Of a stretch of 64,000 nt of DNA, positions 26,308 through 35,229 are shown piece by piece. The DNA is from Natronorubrum thiooxidans (lineage in GTDB: Archaea > Halobacteriota > Halobacteria > Halobacteriales > Natrialbaceae). The position numbers and the translations under genes are program-made. The first letter of the stretch is position 1. Each line of letters starts with the position of its first letter. The stretch spans positions 434,001 through 498,000 of the forward strand of contig NZ_FTNR01000001.1 of the NCBI RefSeq assembly GCF_900156475.1. The letters are read 5' to 3'. A model generated the notes under the pieces. It was not told the DNA's origin. It made no database searches and saw only the letters and a program-made list of their open reading frames with translations.

Positions 26308-26759
26308 AGTTGTCGTCCTTGACTTCCGTTACCGTATGGGCCATAAATACGATACCTAATGTATCTTTCGTAGGTGTTGTATATTCATCAAGAAGTGTAC
26401 TATATAGTGTATTAGATCCTATTTCTTTCCGTTTTGTTGGGTCAAATACAGCAATTTAGAAACATTTCTGCTATTCTACCGGTAAAACAGATGTTACTCA
26501 GAGCCGTGACTGTGGTTGACACTGGTCTACATATATTCTGTCGAACATGTTTGTTCCGACCGCCCGACTTGGTGCCGAGGAGCACGCGAGACGCCGTCGA
26601 GCAGACAGCATTTCACCCACACAGCGTCCCTTCGCCACCACAATCTCTCGATGTTGGATTAGGTCCAATATCTATTCCGGCTTTTAGATTATTGCTGTCT
26701 AACGCAAACTACGTGAGATTTCGCATCAAATATATATGTGACGCTGGAAATAGTATCAT
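26308..26759. promoter_or_regulatory. AT-rich divergent regulatory region between permease and aminotransferase
   Basis: This 452-bp spacer has no credible gene; the single long frame (26434-26769, plus) has an atypical Cys/Phe-rich composition. A leftward TATA element for the permease is likely near 26341-26349 (ccataaata). A perfect 10-bp palindrome, actatatagt, sits at 26399-26408. The rightward TATA box is at 26728-26736. The unusual length suggests binding sites for a regulator such as the nearby Lrp protein. Confidence 0.55.
26728..26736 (+). promoter_or_regulatory. TATA box for the aminotransferase operon
   Basis: aaatatata centred 28 nt before the ATG at 26760, a textbook spacing for a leaderless haloarchaeal transcript. 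It supports 26760 as the true start. Confidence 0.6.
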
Positions 26760-28172
26760 ATGGCAGTAGGCCCGCCAATCGACGACCTTCACTTCGCGAT
26801 GGAACCATCCGTTGATAAGATTCCAGGACCGAACTCACGGAAACTCCTGGAGCGTCAACAGGAGATCGACAGTAGCGCCGTTGCGTATCCGAAACGGATC
26901 CCGATCGCCCTCGAGGAAGCCCGCGGGGCGACGGTTCGTGACGTCGACGGCAACACCTTCCTCGACTTCTTCGCCGGGATCGGCGTGTTGAACGTCGGCC
27001 ACTCGAACCCCTACGTTCTCGAGGGGACTCAGGAACAACTCGAGTCGGTCGCCCATACGATCGACTTCCCGACCGAAGCGCGGCTCGATCTCATCGACAA
27101 GCTTCGAGAGATCGCTCCCGGCGGGCTGGCTGGCGCGAGTAACGTCGTTTTCGGCGGCCCGAGTGGGAGCGACGCGATCGAAGGGTCGATCAAACTCGCC
27201 AAACACAACACGGGTCGACACGGCCTGCTCGCCTTCGAAGGCTCCTACCACGGCACGACCGCCGGTGCACTCAGCCTCACTGCGGGCAAGAAGTACAAGA
27301 AAGGCTATGCGCCGCTGCTTGCGGACACCGTCCACGTGCCCTATCCCTACCCCGCCCAGGATCCCGACACCGGCGACGCCGGCGCACTTTGTCCGGCCGA
27401 CGACTGCTGTATGAACGACGGTTGTGCCCGCGCGCTCGACGCCGTCAAGCGGAAGTTCGAGGCCCCCTACGGCGGCCACGAGACGCCGGCCGGCATCTGG
27501 GTCGAACCGATTCAGGGCGAAGGCGGCGTCATCGTGCCGCCGGAGGGCTTCCTGCAGGGGCTTCGTGACATCGCAGACGACAACGATGCGATGTTGATCG
27601 TCGACGAGATCCAGACCGGACTGGGTCGAACCGGCGAGTGGTTCGCAACGGACCACTTCGACGTGACCCCGGACGCGATCACGATGGCGAAAGCACTCGG
27701 CGGTACCGGGCTGCCGATCGGTGCGATGCTCTACCACGAGAAGTTCGACACCTGGGGGCCGGGCGGCCACGTTGGCACGTTCCGCGGCAACGCGCCCGCG
27801 ATGGTCGGCGGCCTGCGTGCGATCGAGTACATCGAATCACACGACCTGCTCGCACACGCGACGGAACTCGGGCGCTACCTTCGCGACCGCATCGGCGAGG
27901 TCGCAGAAACCACCCCGGAGATCATCGACGTGCGCGGGAAGGGGCTGTTCGTCGGCGTCGAGTTCGAAGACGCGGACGGCAACCCGGACGCCGACATCGT
28001 CAAAGCGATCCAGCAGTACTGTTATGAGAACGGCGTTCTCGTCTGGAGCGCCGGCCGACACGGGAACGTGTTGCGGCTCATCCCGCCGCTCGTTCTCACC
28101 CACGAACAAGCGGAATTCGGCATGGACGTCCTCTGTGAGGCCGTTCGTGCAACAACGGAGGATTCACACTAA
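26760..28172 (+). CDS. Class III aminotransferase (omega-amino acid / lysine-type candidate)
   Basis: A 470-residue PLP-dependent aminotransferase of the GABA/ornithine/lysine class. It has [16 protein letters not shown] (133-148), [20 protein letters not shown] (245-264), the PLP-ring-contacting Asp in [12 protein letters not shown] (281-292) and the Schiff-base Lys311 in [12 protein letters not shown]. An unusual insertion carries four cysteines (211, 216, 217, 222; [12 protein letters not shown]), possibly a metal site. It overlaps the glutaryl-CoA dehydrogenase start by one base (TAATG). That partner favours 5-aminovalerate, lysine or a related omega-amino acid as substrate over simple GABA; the exact substrate is inference. 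Confidence 0.88.
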   Translation: MAVGPPIDDLHFAMEPSVDKIPGPNSRKLLERQQEIDSSAVAYPKRIPIALEEARGATVRDVDGNTFLDFFAGIGVLNVGHSNPYVLEGTQEQLESVAHTIDFPTEARLDLIDKLREIAPGGLAGASNVVFGGPSGSDAIEGSIKLAKHNTGRHGLLAFEGSYHGTTAGALSLTAGKKYKKGYAPLLADTVHVPYPYPAQDPDTGDAGALCPADDCCMNDGCARALDAVKRKFEAPYGGHETPAGIWVEPIQGEGGVIVPPEGFLQGLRDIADDNDAMLIVDEIQTGLGRTGEWFATDHFDVTPDAITMAKALGGTGLPIGAMLYHEKFDTWGPGGHVGTFRGNAPAMVGGLRAIEYIESHDLLAHATELGRYLRDRIGEVAETTPEIIDVRGKGLFVGVEFEDADGNPDADIVKAIQQYCYENGVLVWSAGRHGNVLRLIPPLVLTHEQAEFGMDVLCEAVRATTEDSH

Positions 28173-29335
28173 TGCTCGACTACCTTGACCTCGAAGCAGA
28201 ACTCACCGACGAAGAACGACTGATCCGCGATACGGCACGCGAGTTCGTCGACGAACAGGTTCGCCCGGATATCGGCGAGCACTTCGAAAACGGCACGTTC
28301 CCGAAAGAACTGATCCCAGAGATGGGCGAGATGGGCTTTTACGCCCCCAACCTCGAGGGCTACGGCTCGCCGAACGTCTCCGAGACGGCCTACGGCCTGT
28401 TGATGCAGGAACTCGAGGCCTGTGACTCGGGGCTGCGCTCGATGGCGTCGGTCCAGGGCGCACTCGTCATGTATCCGATCCACGCCTACGGCAGCGAGGA
28501 GCAGAAAGAAGAATGGCTCCCCAAACTCGGCGCTGGCGAGGCTGTCGGCTGTTTCGGCCTCACCGAACCCGAACACGGCTCGAACCCGACGGCGATGGAA
28601 ACCCACGCCGAACGCGACGCCGACGGCTACGTGCTCAACGGCTCGAAGACGTGGATCACGAACTCCCCCATCGCCGACGTCGCGATCGTCTGGGCGCGTG
28701 ATCGCTCGAGCGACGACACCCCAGTTCGGGGCTTCCTCGTCGAGACCGACCGCGACGGCGTCTCGACCAACAAAATCACCGAAAAGCTCTCGCTTCGCGC
28801 CTCGATCACTGGCGAGATCGGTCTGAACGACGTCCACGTTCCCGAGGAGAACGTCCTCCCCGGCGTCTCCGGCATGAAAGGACCGCTGTCCTGTCTCACG
28901 CAGGCGCGCTTTGGTATCGCCTGGGGAGCTGTCGGCGCGGCTCGAAACTGCTTCGAGACAGCCCGCCAGTACGCGACGGACCGCGAGCAGTTCGGCGGCC
29001 CGATCGGGCGCTTCCAGCTCCAACAGCAGAAACTCGCGGAGATGGCGACCCAGATCTCACTCGCACAACTGCTTATCCACCGCCTGACGGAGCTCAAAGA
29101 GCGCGGCGACTTGCGCCCACAGCACGTCTCGATGGCCAAACGAAACAACGTGCGCATGGCCCGCGACCAGTCCCGGATCGCCCGTGAGATGCTCGGTGGG
29201 AACGGGATCACGACCGACTACTCGCCGATGCGTCACCTGGCGAACATGGAAACGGTCTACACCTACGAGGGCACCCACGACATCCATACCCTCATCCTCG
29301 GCGAGGATCTGACCGGGATCGCCGCCTACGAGTAA
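28172..29335 (+). CDS. gcdH: Glutaryl-CoA dehydrogenase-like acyl-CoA dehydrogenase
   Basis: A 387-residue FAD enzyme that oxidises and decarboxylates glutaryl-CoA to crotonyl-CoA in lysine, tryptophan and 5-aminovalerate breakdown. The C-terminal signature NMETVYTYEGTHDIHTLILG places the catalytic base at Glu366, as in glutaryl-CoA dehydrogenases. Arg89 in SGLRSMASVQ matches the arginine that holds the substrate's terminal carboxylate in that subfamily. FTLTEP-type flavin contacts appear as CFGLTEPEHGSNP and TWITNSPIADV. It is translationally coupled to the aminotransferase. A general acyl-CoA dehydrogenase is the alternative, but the Arg and C-terminal motif favour GcdH. Confidence 0.87.
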   Translation: MLDYLDLEAELTDEERLIRDTAREFVDEQVRPDIGEHFENGTFPKELIPEMGEMGFYAPNLEGYGSPNVSETAYGLLMQELEACDSGLRSMASVQGALVMYPIHAYGSEEQKEEWLPKLGAGEAVGCFGLTEPEHGSNPTAMETHAERDADGYVLNGSKTWITNSPIADVAIVWARDRSSDDTPVRGFLVETDRDGVSTNKITEKLSLRASITGEIGLNDVHVPEENVLPGVSGMKGPLSCLTQARFGIAWGAVGAARNCFETARQYATDREQFGGPIGRFQLQQQKLAEMATQISLAQLLIHRLTELKERGDLRPQHVSMAKRNNVRMARDQSRIAREMLGGNGITTDYSPMRHLANMETVYTYEGTHDIHTLILGEDLTGIAAYE

Positions 29336-29346
29336 GCGACTCGTCC

Positions 29347-29871
29347 TTACTCCGCTTCGTCGCCAGTGGGCAACTCATGTGAGTCGAGCAGCGACTCCTG
29401 ACTGTAATCACGCAGCGTGCCGATCCCCGTGTTCGTCTTGATCGTCGAGATGACGAACTTCGAACTCGTGCGACGAATTTCGTCGATCGACTCGTAGTCG
29501 TCGACGAGCTCTTCGACCATATCCCGCGAGGTGAGTCGCCCAATGACAATGAAGTCAGTATCGCCCATCGTGAAATAGACCTGATTGACGCCCTCGATAT
29601 CGGCGAGCTGTTCGCCGACCCGTTCGTGATAGCCCTCGCCGAACTCCGCCCAGATTTCGGAGATGATCGTGATTCCGAGGCCGACCTTTTCGAGGTCGAG
29701 TTCGTACAGTTCGTTCGTGATGACGCCGTCCTCTTTGAGACTCTGCAATCGGTAGTGCACCGTCGACTTCGGAATACCGGTCTGTTCGTGGATGACTTCC
29801 GTGTTGTCGGTCTCCTGTTCTGCGATTGCGAAGATGATCTTGATGTCCCGCTCGTCCAGTGTGGCACTCAT
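29347..29871 (-). CDS. Lrp/AsnC family transcriptional regulator
   Basis: A 174-residue regulator with an N-terminal AsnC-type HTH (LDERDIKIIFAIAEQETDNT, then TGIPKSTVHYRLQSLKEDGV) and a C-terminal RAM ligand-binding domain (about residues 70-150, VYFTMGDTDFIVIGRL). A 25-residue acidic tail follows. It converges on gcdH with an 11-bp gap and is the obvious candidate to sense the amino acid and control the permease/aminotransferase promoters. Confidence 0.9.
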   Translation of the reverse strand: MSATLDERDIKIIFAIAEQETDNTEVIHEQTGIPKSTVHYRLQSLKEDGVITNELYELDLEKVGLGITIISEIWAEFGEGYHERVGEQLADIEGVNQVYFTMGDTDFIVIGRLTSRDMVEELVDDYESIDEIRRTSSKFVISTIKTNTGIGTLRDYSQESLLDSHELPTGDEAE

Positions 29872-29997
29872 CTATGTGTCCGTTTGACGTAGCCCACCCT
29901 ATGCCTTTTCGGTGACAGGCTGTCCGCCGCTGTCCGTGTCATATTCGCTGGCCGAACGAACGGAAACGATGGAGGAAAACGGCTCGAGGACCCAGCG

Positions 29998-31296
29998 ATG
30001 GTAATGGACATCCGATTTCTCGGCGGTGCTCGTGAGGTCGGGCGCAGCGCGATCCTCGTCAACGACGCGCTGTTGCTCGATTTCGGGATGCTGACCGCCA
30101 ACCCGCCCCAGTTTCCGCTCGAGACGCCCGATCCCGAGGCGGTCGTCGTCTCCCATGGCCACCTCGACCACGTCGGGACGATTCCGACCCTTCTCTCTGG
30201 TGACGGGCGACCGCCGATCCACTGGACGCCGCCGACGGCCGAACTCGCGCAGACGCTCGCTCGAGACACGCTGAAACTGCACGGCGGTTCGTACAACTGC
30301 CCGTTTACTGAACCCGACCTCAAACGCGTCACGCAGGTCTCGGAGACACACGGCTATCGGGAGCCCTTTGAAGCCGCTGGCCACGAGATCACGTTTTATA
30401 ATGCCGGCCATATTCCGGGCAGCGCCCACGTCCTCGTCGATGACGGCGACACGCGACTGCTCTATACGGGCGATTTCCACATCGACGCCGATGTCGACTC
30501 GAGCGGTTCGAACGGCCACGCCAGCTCCGTGGCTGGACAGCGGCTGGTGTCGGGGACGACCGCGCGTCCCGACGCCGATATTGTCCTCTGTGAGAGTACG
30601 TACTCCGACGTCGACCACGAGCCTCGAGCTACGGTCGAGGAGCGATTCGTCGAAAGCGTCGAGACGACGCTCTGGGACGGCGGCACGGTCGTTGTCCCGG
30701 CGTTCGCGATCGGGCGCACACAAGAGTTGATGCTCGTCTGTGCAGCCCACGACATCCCGTGTTATGTCGATGGGATGGGGACACAGGTCACCGAGATGCT
30801 CCGCCAGTATCCCGACTACGTCCGCGACGCCGAGGCGTTTCGGCGAGCGATCTCACACGCCCGCTTCGTTACCGGCCGGGACGGCCAGCGCAAGCGAATC
30901 GTCGACCAGAAAGCCGCGATCATCACCACCAGCGGGATGCTCTCGGGCGGGCCGGCGATGACCTACATCCCCGAAATCCGGCGGAATCCGGCGAACAAGA
31001 TCACCATGACGGGATATCAGGTCGAGGGGACGCCCGGACGCGACCTCCTCGAGACCGGCAGCGCCGAGATCGACGGGCGAGTGATGCCCGTCAGCGCCCA
31101 GGTCGAACAGTACGACTTCTCGGCCCACGCGGATCGAGACGGCATTCTCGAGTTTCTCGCATCCTACCGCGACAGTTCAGTCCTGATCAACCACGGCGAC
31201 CGCTGTGAGGCATTCGCCGAAGAGTTGCGAGGCGATGGGTTCGACGCGAGTGCGCCCGAACTCGGCGACGTTGTATCGGTGGAAGCGTCGACGTAA
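29998..31296 (+). CDS. Beta-CASP metallo-beta-lactamase nuclease (archaeal CPSF2/RNase J-like)
   Basis: A 432-residue MBL/beta-CASP enzyme of the archaeal CPSF family, acting on RNA. Motif 2 SHGHLDHVG gives His53, His55, Asp57 and His58. Later motifs are GHIPGSAHVL, LLYTGDFH, the beta-CASP block (CESTYSDVDHE, PAFAIGRTQELML) and the C-terminal FSAHADRDGI. It lacks the N-terminal KH domains of aCPSF1, so it fits the shorter aCPSF2 type. Start is ATG 29998 or ATG 30004. A 126-bp spacer separates it from the divergent Lrp gene. Confidence 0.88.
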   Translation: MVMDIRFLGGAREVGRSAILVNDALLLDFGMLTANPPQFPLETPDPEAVVVSHGHLDHVGTIPTLLSGDGRPPIHWTPPTAELAQTLARDTLKLHGGSYNCPFTEPDLKRVTQVSETHGYREPFEAAGHEITFYNAGHIPGSAHVLVDDGDTRLLYTGDFHIDADVDSSGSNGHASSVAGQRLVSGTTARPDADIVLCESTYSDVDHEPRATVEERFVESVETTLWDGGTVVVPAFAIGRTQELMLVCAAHDIPCYVDGMGTQVTEMLRQYPDYVRDAEAFRRAISHARFVTGRDGQRKRIVDQKAAIITTSGMLSGGPAMTYIPEIRRNPANKITMTGYQVEGTPGRDLLETGSAEIDGRVMPVSAQVEQYDFSAHADRDGILEFLASYRDSSVLINHGDRCEAFAEELRGDGFDASAPELGDVVSVEAST

Positions 31297-31337
31297 CACC
31301 CGTGAGATGAGAAGCGGGATGCGAAACGTAGTGTGCG

Positions 31338-32078
31338 TCAGTTAACAGTCGCCCGACGGTCTGCAAGCCGACCACCGACGTACCCGCCGAGCGCGCCGAG
31401 GCCGGCCCCGACGGTCGCGACGAGCAACACCGAAAGGAGCACCACTGTTCCGACGACGATTGCGTTCCCTGCCTGCTCGATGGCCAGCAGTCCGGTTACC
31501 AGGCCGCCGAACACGAACAGGAGGATCGCGATTACTGGCAGCATGGGCAAGAGCCCCGCGAGCGTCCCGACGCTGACCGTCCGATCGGACTCGCCACGCT
31601 CGAGATAGCCCGCCAGCGCACCGCCGACGGCGGGCGAGACGGGGATAAAAGAGAGCACGACAGTCGTCACAGCGCCGAGAACGGCGAACGTACCATACGA
31701 ACTGACGGGGTCGTCCGTCCCGGCCTGACGGTGCGCGCGGTGTCTCGCGACGACGTACCCGACGGCGAACAGAACCAGCCCAACGCCGGTCAGTAGCAGT
31801 CCTGGCCCCGTCCACGAGACGACGGCGTCGGCGACAGTCAGCGTCTCGGCGTCGGTGAGTTCGGTCGTGCCGACGGTGACCGTGATCGTTCCGTCTTCGA
31901 CGCCCTCCGCGAGGAGCGTTCGGTCGACCAGAAACACGAGCGCGCTCCCACCGACGACCAGAAACAGTCCGCTCAGCGCGATGATAGCCCCGAAGAGCCA
32001 GTCGACGAACTCCGGGAGCGGACTCCTGCCAACAGGGTGCCCCTCCGCAGTCGCACTTTCAGTCGGTGTCGACACCAT
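31338..32078 (-). CDS. DUF5518-like integral membrane protein
   Basis: A 246-residue membrane protein with about six hydrophobic helices (near 28-52, 88-108, 128-150, 176-198 and 206-235). The C-terminus is Gly-rich (GAGLGALGGYVGGRLADRR), a glycine-zipper pattern common in haloarchaeal DUF5518-type proteins. No enzyme motif is visible. It lies 29 bp downstream of a small zinc-finger gene on the same strand, so the two may share a transcript. Confidence 0.72.
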   Translation of the reverse strand: MVSTPTESATAEGHPVGRSPLPEFVDWLFGAIIALSGLFLVVGGSALVFLVDRTLLAEGVEDGTITVTVGTTELTDAETLTVADAVVSWTGPGLLLTGVGLVLFAVGYVVARHRAHRQAGTDDPVSSYGTFAVLGAVTTVVLSFIPVSPAVGGALAGYLERGESDRTVSVGTLAGLLPMLPVIAILLFVFGGLVTGLLAIEQAGNAIVVGTVVLLSVLLVATVGAGLGALGGYVGGRLADRRATVN

Positions 32079-32107
32079 GACACCGTGTACTGTCGTCGTT
32101 CAACCAC

Positions 32108-32254
32108 TTAAACCACTGCCGCAACCCAGTCTGCGGTGACGAACTTGTGACGACATCCTTCACAGAGCGCAAACTCGACGACTTGGCCCGTGGACAGATG
32201 AACGTGATAGCGCTCGACTGGGTACTCCGTCGCTCCGCAGTTGGTGCATGTCAC
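32108..32254 (-). CDS. 48-residue zinc-finger small protein
   Basis: A 48-residue protein starting at GTG 32254. It has two CxxC knuckles, Cys3-x2-Cys6 (CTNC) and Cys31-x2-Cys34 (CEGC), separated by a short amphipathic stretch, and fits the one-zinc small-protein type known in haloarchaea. The frame is open further upstream but the extra sequence is basic and unlike haloarchaeal protein. Role unknown; related tiny zinc proteins influence motility, biofilm and stress in Haloferax. Confidence 0.7.
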   Translation of the reverse strand: MTCTNCGATEYPVERYHVHLSTGQVVEFALCEGCRHKFVTADWVAAVV

Positions 32255-32441
32255 AGGTTGTCCCCTCCGTTGGATACGTCGACTACGGTCACAACCGACA
32301 TAATTCCCACGTGGGTGCAGCGATGATCGCCACTGGCCGTCACTGCACAGCCGACACACGGCAAGAAGCGATCGGGGTGCCATCCGGTCGATACGACCGG
32401 TATAGCAACCTACTCCATGTGTCGGCACACACCCCGACTCC

Positions 32442-33656
32442 ATGAGAACTAATGGCAGTGGATACCGACAGGAGTACGGCCTCGTCGTGCTCGGGGCAGG
32501 GAGTTATACCTGTCTCATGTTCGTCTGGTTCTCGCTGCCGGCGTTTCTCTCGACGATTATCGCGGAGCTCGACCTCTCGAGTACGCAAGCTGGGATTCTC
32601 GCTGGGGCGGTGCCGTTGACGTACATCCCGCTTGCGCTGTTTTCCGGGCTCGCCGTCGACCGAGTCGGGCCTGGCCGAAGCCTCGCTGTCGGTGTGCTGA
32701 TCTACGGCGTCGCCCAGATCGGTCGAAGCACGGCCGGCAGCTTTCCGTCGCTGCTGGCCACAACGCTCCTGCTCGGCGTCGGCGCGACCGCGATTACGTT
32801 CGGCCTCCCGAAGCTGGTCGGGGTCCTGTTCCCGCCAGCGGCAACCGGTCGCCCATCGGCGATCTATCTCATCGGAGCCTCGACGGGCTCGGCGCTCGTC
32901 TTCGCCGTCGGTCGGCCGATTCTGGGACCGTGGCTCGGCGGCTGGCGACCGCTGTTTTTCTGGAGTGGTGTCGTCGCCATCGGCTACGGGCTCTGCTGGC
33001 TCCTCGTGACGTGGCACGTCGGCATCGACGACCGGATGGCCGACAACGACCCGTTTTCCCTCGAGTCGGTCGTCGACGACCTGCGGCTGGTGCTGTCCCA
33101 CCGCGACCTCCAGTTGATCGTCGTCATTGGGACGATGTACCTGCTGTTACACCACGGCCTGCAGGGGTGGCTGCCGACGGTACTCGAGTCGCGCGGGCTC
33201 GCGGCCGGTGTGGCTGGACAGGCCACGAGCCTGTTGATCGGATCCTACGTCGTCGGCGTGTTGTTCATCCCCACGCTTGCAGACCGGTTCGCTGCCCGGC
33301 GACTCGCACTGATGGGCTGTGGCAGCGTCGCGTTCCTCGGCGTTGCCGGGGTGATCGCGGGCGGGTCCGGGACACTGGCCGTCATTGGAATCGTTTTCGC
33401 CGGGCTGGGAATTGGCGGTGTGTCGCCGCTCATCCGGGCGATTCCGCCGACACTCGAAGGGATCGGCGCGCGGCTGACCGGGACGGCGGTCGGCTTCATT
33501 TTCGCCGTCGGCGAGATCGGCGGCTTCTTCGGCCCAATGTTGATCGGCGTCTTTCACGACGTGACGGGCTCGTACGTTCCCGGACTGGCCATGCTTTCGG
33601 GTGGTACACTCGTGATCGTCCTCGCTGGGACCATGCTTCGATACGAGCGCCAGTAG
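32442..33656 (+). CDS. MFS transporter (CynX/NimT-type)
   Basis: A 404-residue major-facilitator protein with twelve predicted helices in two bundles. The loop 2-3 motif appears as GLAVDRVGPGRSLAVG near residue 66, and its second-half counterpart is TLADRFAARRLALMG near 280. No substrate-specific residue is obvious; the helices most resemble the cyanate/2-nitroimidazole/nitrate group. It runs in the direction of the HpcH-type aldolase 121 bp downstream and might import an organic acid for that enzyme. Confidence 0.83.
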   Translation: MRTNGSGYRQEYGLVVLGAGSYTCLMFVWFSLPAFLSTIIAELDLSSTQAGILAGAVPLTYIPLALFSGLAVDRVGPGRSLAVGVLIYGVAQIGRSTAGSFPSLLATTLLLGVGATAITFGLPKLVGVLFPPAATGRPSAIYLIGASTGSALVFAVGRPILGPWLGGWRPLFFWSGVVAIGYGLCWLLVTWHVGIDDRMADNDPFSLESVVDDLRLVLSHRDLQLIVVIGTMYLLLHHGLQGWLPTVLESRGLAAGVAGQATSLLIGSYVVGVLFIPTLADRFAARRLALMGCGSVAFLGVAGVIAGGSGTLAVIGIVFAGLGIGGVSPLIRAIPPTLEGIGARLTGTAVGFIFAVGEIGGFFGPMLIGVFHDVTGSYVPGLAMLSGGTLVIVLAGTMLRYERQ

Positions 33657-33777
33657 GTGTCCACAGTCGCCGAGATGTCCCGTTCGAGGCTGGCGAACCG
33701 ACGAGCGGACCAACTGCTCGAGCCGACGGTGCTTACTCACCGCGAAGCTTTATTGCGGTTCTGCTGGTCCGTCGCCT

Positions 33778-34566
33778 ATGCCGACCACACCCCGCAGCAA
33801 CCGGCTTCAGCGAACGCTCGAGGACGGCGGTGTCGCCCTTGGAATCCTCGAGAACACGTACAACCCAACGCTCGTCGAGTTCTACGGCGAGCTCGGGCTC
33901 GACTTCGTCTGGATCGATCTCGAACACGCCGGCCCGAGTCCGTGGGACGGCGACCGACTCGAGGACCTGCTTCGGGCCGCGGACGTAACCGAGACGGAAC
34001 TGCTCGTTCGCCTGCCCGAACCCGACCCGGGGATGATCCGAAAAGCGCTCGACGCCGGCGTCCGCTCGCTGTTCGTCTCGCGGATCGAGACGGCCGACGA
34101 GGTCCAGCAGGCGCTCGAGGCCGCCCGGTTCGAGTACGACGGCGACCCCGGAAGACGCGGTTTTGCAAGCCCCCGTGCGAGTCGCTGGGGGACGGCCGAC
34201 GACTACGTCGGCACCGAAGACGACGAGATCGTCCTCGGCGTGACGATCGAGAATCCGACGGCGGTCGACAACATCGACGACATCCTCGCGGTGCCCGAAC
34301 TGGGCTTCGTCTTCGCCGGCCCGCTCGATCTCGCCGTCTCAACGGGCCATCCTGGGGAGCCGACCCACAAGGACGTCGAGCACCACGTCGACCGGATTCG
34401 AGAGGCAGCGCTCGAGGCCGATGTCCCACTCGGCGGGCTCGGCTTCGGGATGGACGATGTCAACGAGAAGGCCGCGTCGGGCTACCAAATCCTGAATATC
34501 GGAAGTACCACCGGTGCCCTGCAGGGGACGGTACAGTCGTGGCTCGGCGAGTACGACGGTGGCTGA
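33778..34566 (+). CDS. HpcH/HpaI family class II aldolase
   Basis: A 262-residue TIM-barrel aldolase that cleaves 2-keto-3-deoxy or 4-hydroxy-2-ketoacids to pyruvate plus an aldehyde. The typical sequence blocks are GLDFVWIDLEHAGPS (residues 40-54), the metal-ligand pair region VSRIETADEV and LGVTIENPTAVDNIDDI, and FAGPLDLAVSTGHPG near 180. It belongs with rhamnonate/4-hydroxy-2-oxoheptanedioate aldolases. The substrate cannot be fixed because no other sugar-acid gene is adjacent. Confidence 0.87.
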   Translation: MPTTPRSNRLQRTLEDGGVALGILENTYNPTLVEFYGELGLDFVWIDLEHAGPSPWDGDRLEDLLRAADVTETELLVRLPEPDPGMIRKALDAGVRSLFVSRIETADEVQQALEAARFEYDGDPGRRGFASPRASRWGTADDYVGTEDDEIVLGVTIENPTAVDNIDDILAVPELGFVFAGPLDLAVSTGHPGEPTHKDVEHHVDRIREAALEADVPLGGLGFGMDDVNEKAASGYQILNIGSTTGALQGTVQSWLGEYDGG

Positions 34567-34614
34567 CAGGCCAGAGCAAGCACGCGATGGGACGGCTGGG
34601 TCGTATACGGGCTC

Positions 34615-35016
34615 TCAGCGGCTCCCGTCGTCGGCCGCATCTTGCCTCGCTGGCGGCGTCTTCGAGACGAGTTGGCCCCACGTCTCGCGGTTGTTCGCTA
34701 CCTGCCGGTAGGCCCACTCGCGGACGCGTTCGTACTCTTCGAAGTGGCGACCGAACTCGATGACGTCGCGAACGGTGTTGTTGGCAGTCGTCCGACGGAG
34801 TGCCTCTTCGATCGATGCCCCACAGGAGTAGACCGCATCATCGGTCACGAGATGCGAACACTGCTCGTAGTGCGTCGGCAGCCGCCCGTGGAGTTCGGGT
34901 TCGGCCGACAGATCGCTAAAGCCGACGAGACGCAGTTCGCCATGTCGATCGACGTAGTCCGCCCACCACGTACAGAACCCACAGTCGTCGTCGTAGACGA
35001 GCGTTGGCTCGGTCAT
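34615..35016 (-). CDS. DCC family thiol-disulfide protein (DUF393)
   Basis: A 133-residue thioredoxin-like protein of the DUF393/DCC family, defined by the N-terminal DxDCxxC motif, here VYDDDCGFCTWW (Cys at about 12 and 15). The rest follows the family: LRLVGFSDLSAEPE, and GASIEEALRR in the middle. Such proteins are predicted oxidoreductases with unknown targets. The gene converges on the aldolase with a 48-bp gap. Confidence 0.87.
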   Translation of the reverse strand: MTEPTLVYDDDCGFCTWWADYVDRHGELRLVGFSDLSAEPELHGRLPTHYEQCSHLVTDDAVYSCGASIEEALRRTTANNTVRDVIEFGRHFEEYERVREWAYRQVANNRETWGQLVSKTPPARQDAADDGSR

Positions 35017-35198
35017 ACACGACGTTGACGGACTCGAGGCACAAACGCCTGTCCTCGACCCTCGAGGCAGTGCTTGGGGTGGGCGGGTGACGTGTCAGCG
35101 GTCCGCTCGAGCGCTCGGCTCGTGTGGTCACCGGGCCGTAACCGTCGTCGGGTGTGGCTCACCACGCTGTTTCTGATCCTGTAACTGGATGCGGCCCT

Positions 35199-35206
35199 CT
35201 TTACTA
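35199..35206 (+). promoter_or_regulatory. TATA box upstream of the sensor-domain protein
   Basis: ctttacta centred about 27 nt before ATG 35230, consistent with a leaderless mRNA. Confidence 0.45.
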
Positions 35207-35229
35207 GAGCGAGACAACAGTCAGTCAAA

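Noticed and set aside
26434-26769. A 111-residue plus-strand frame in the permease/aminotransferase spacer
   Set aside because: Its composition is hydrophobic and Cys/Phe-rich, unlike haloarchaeal proteins, it overlaps the aminotransferase promoter and start, and no family is recognisable.
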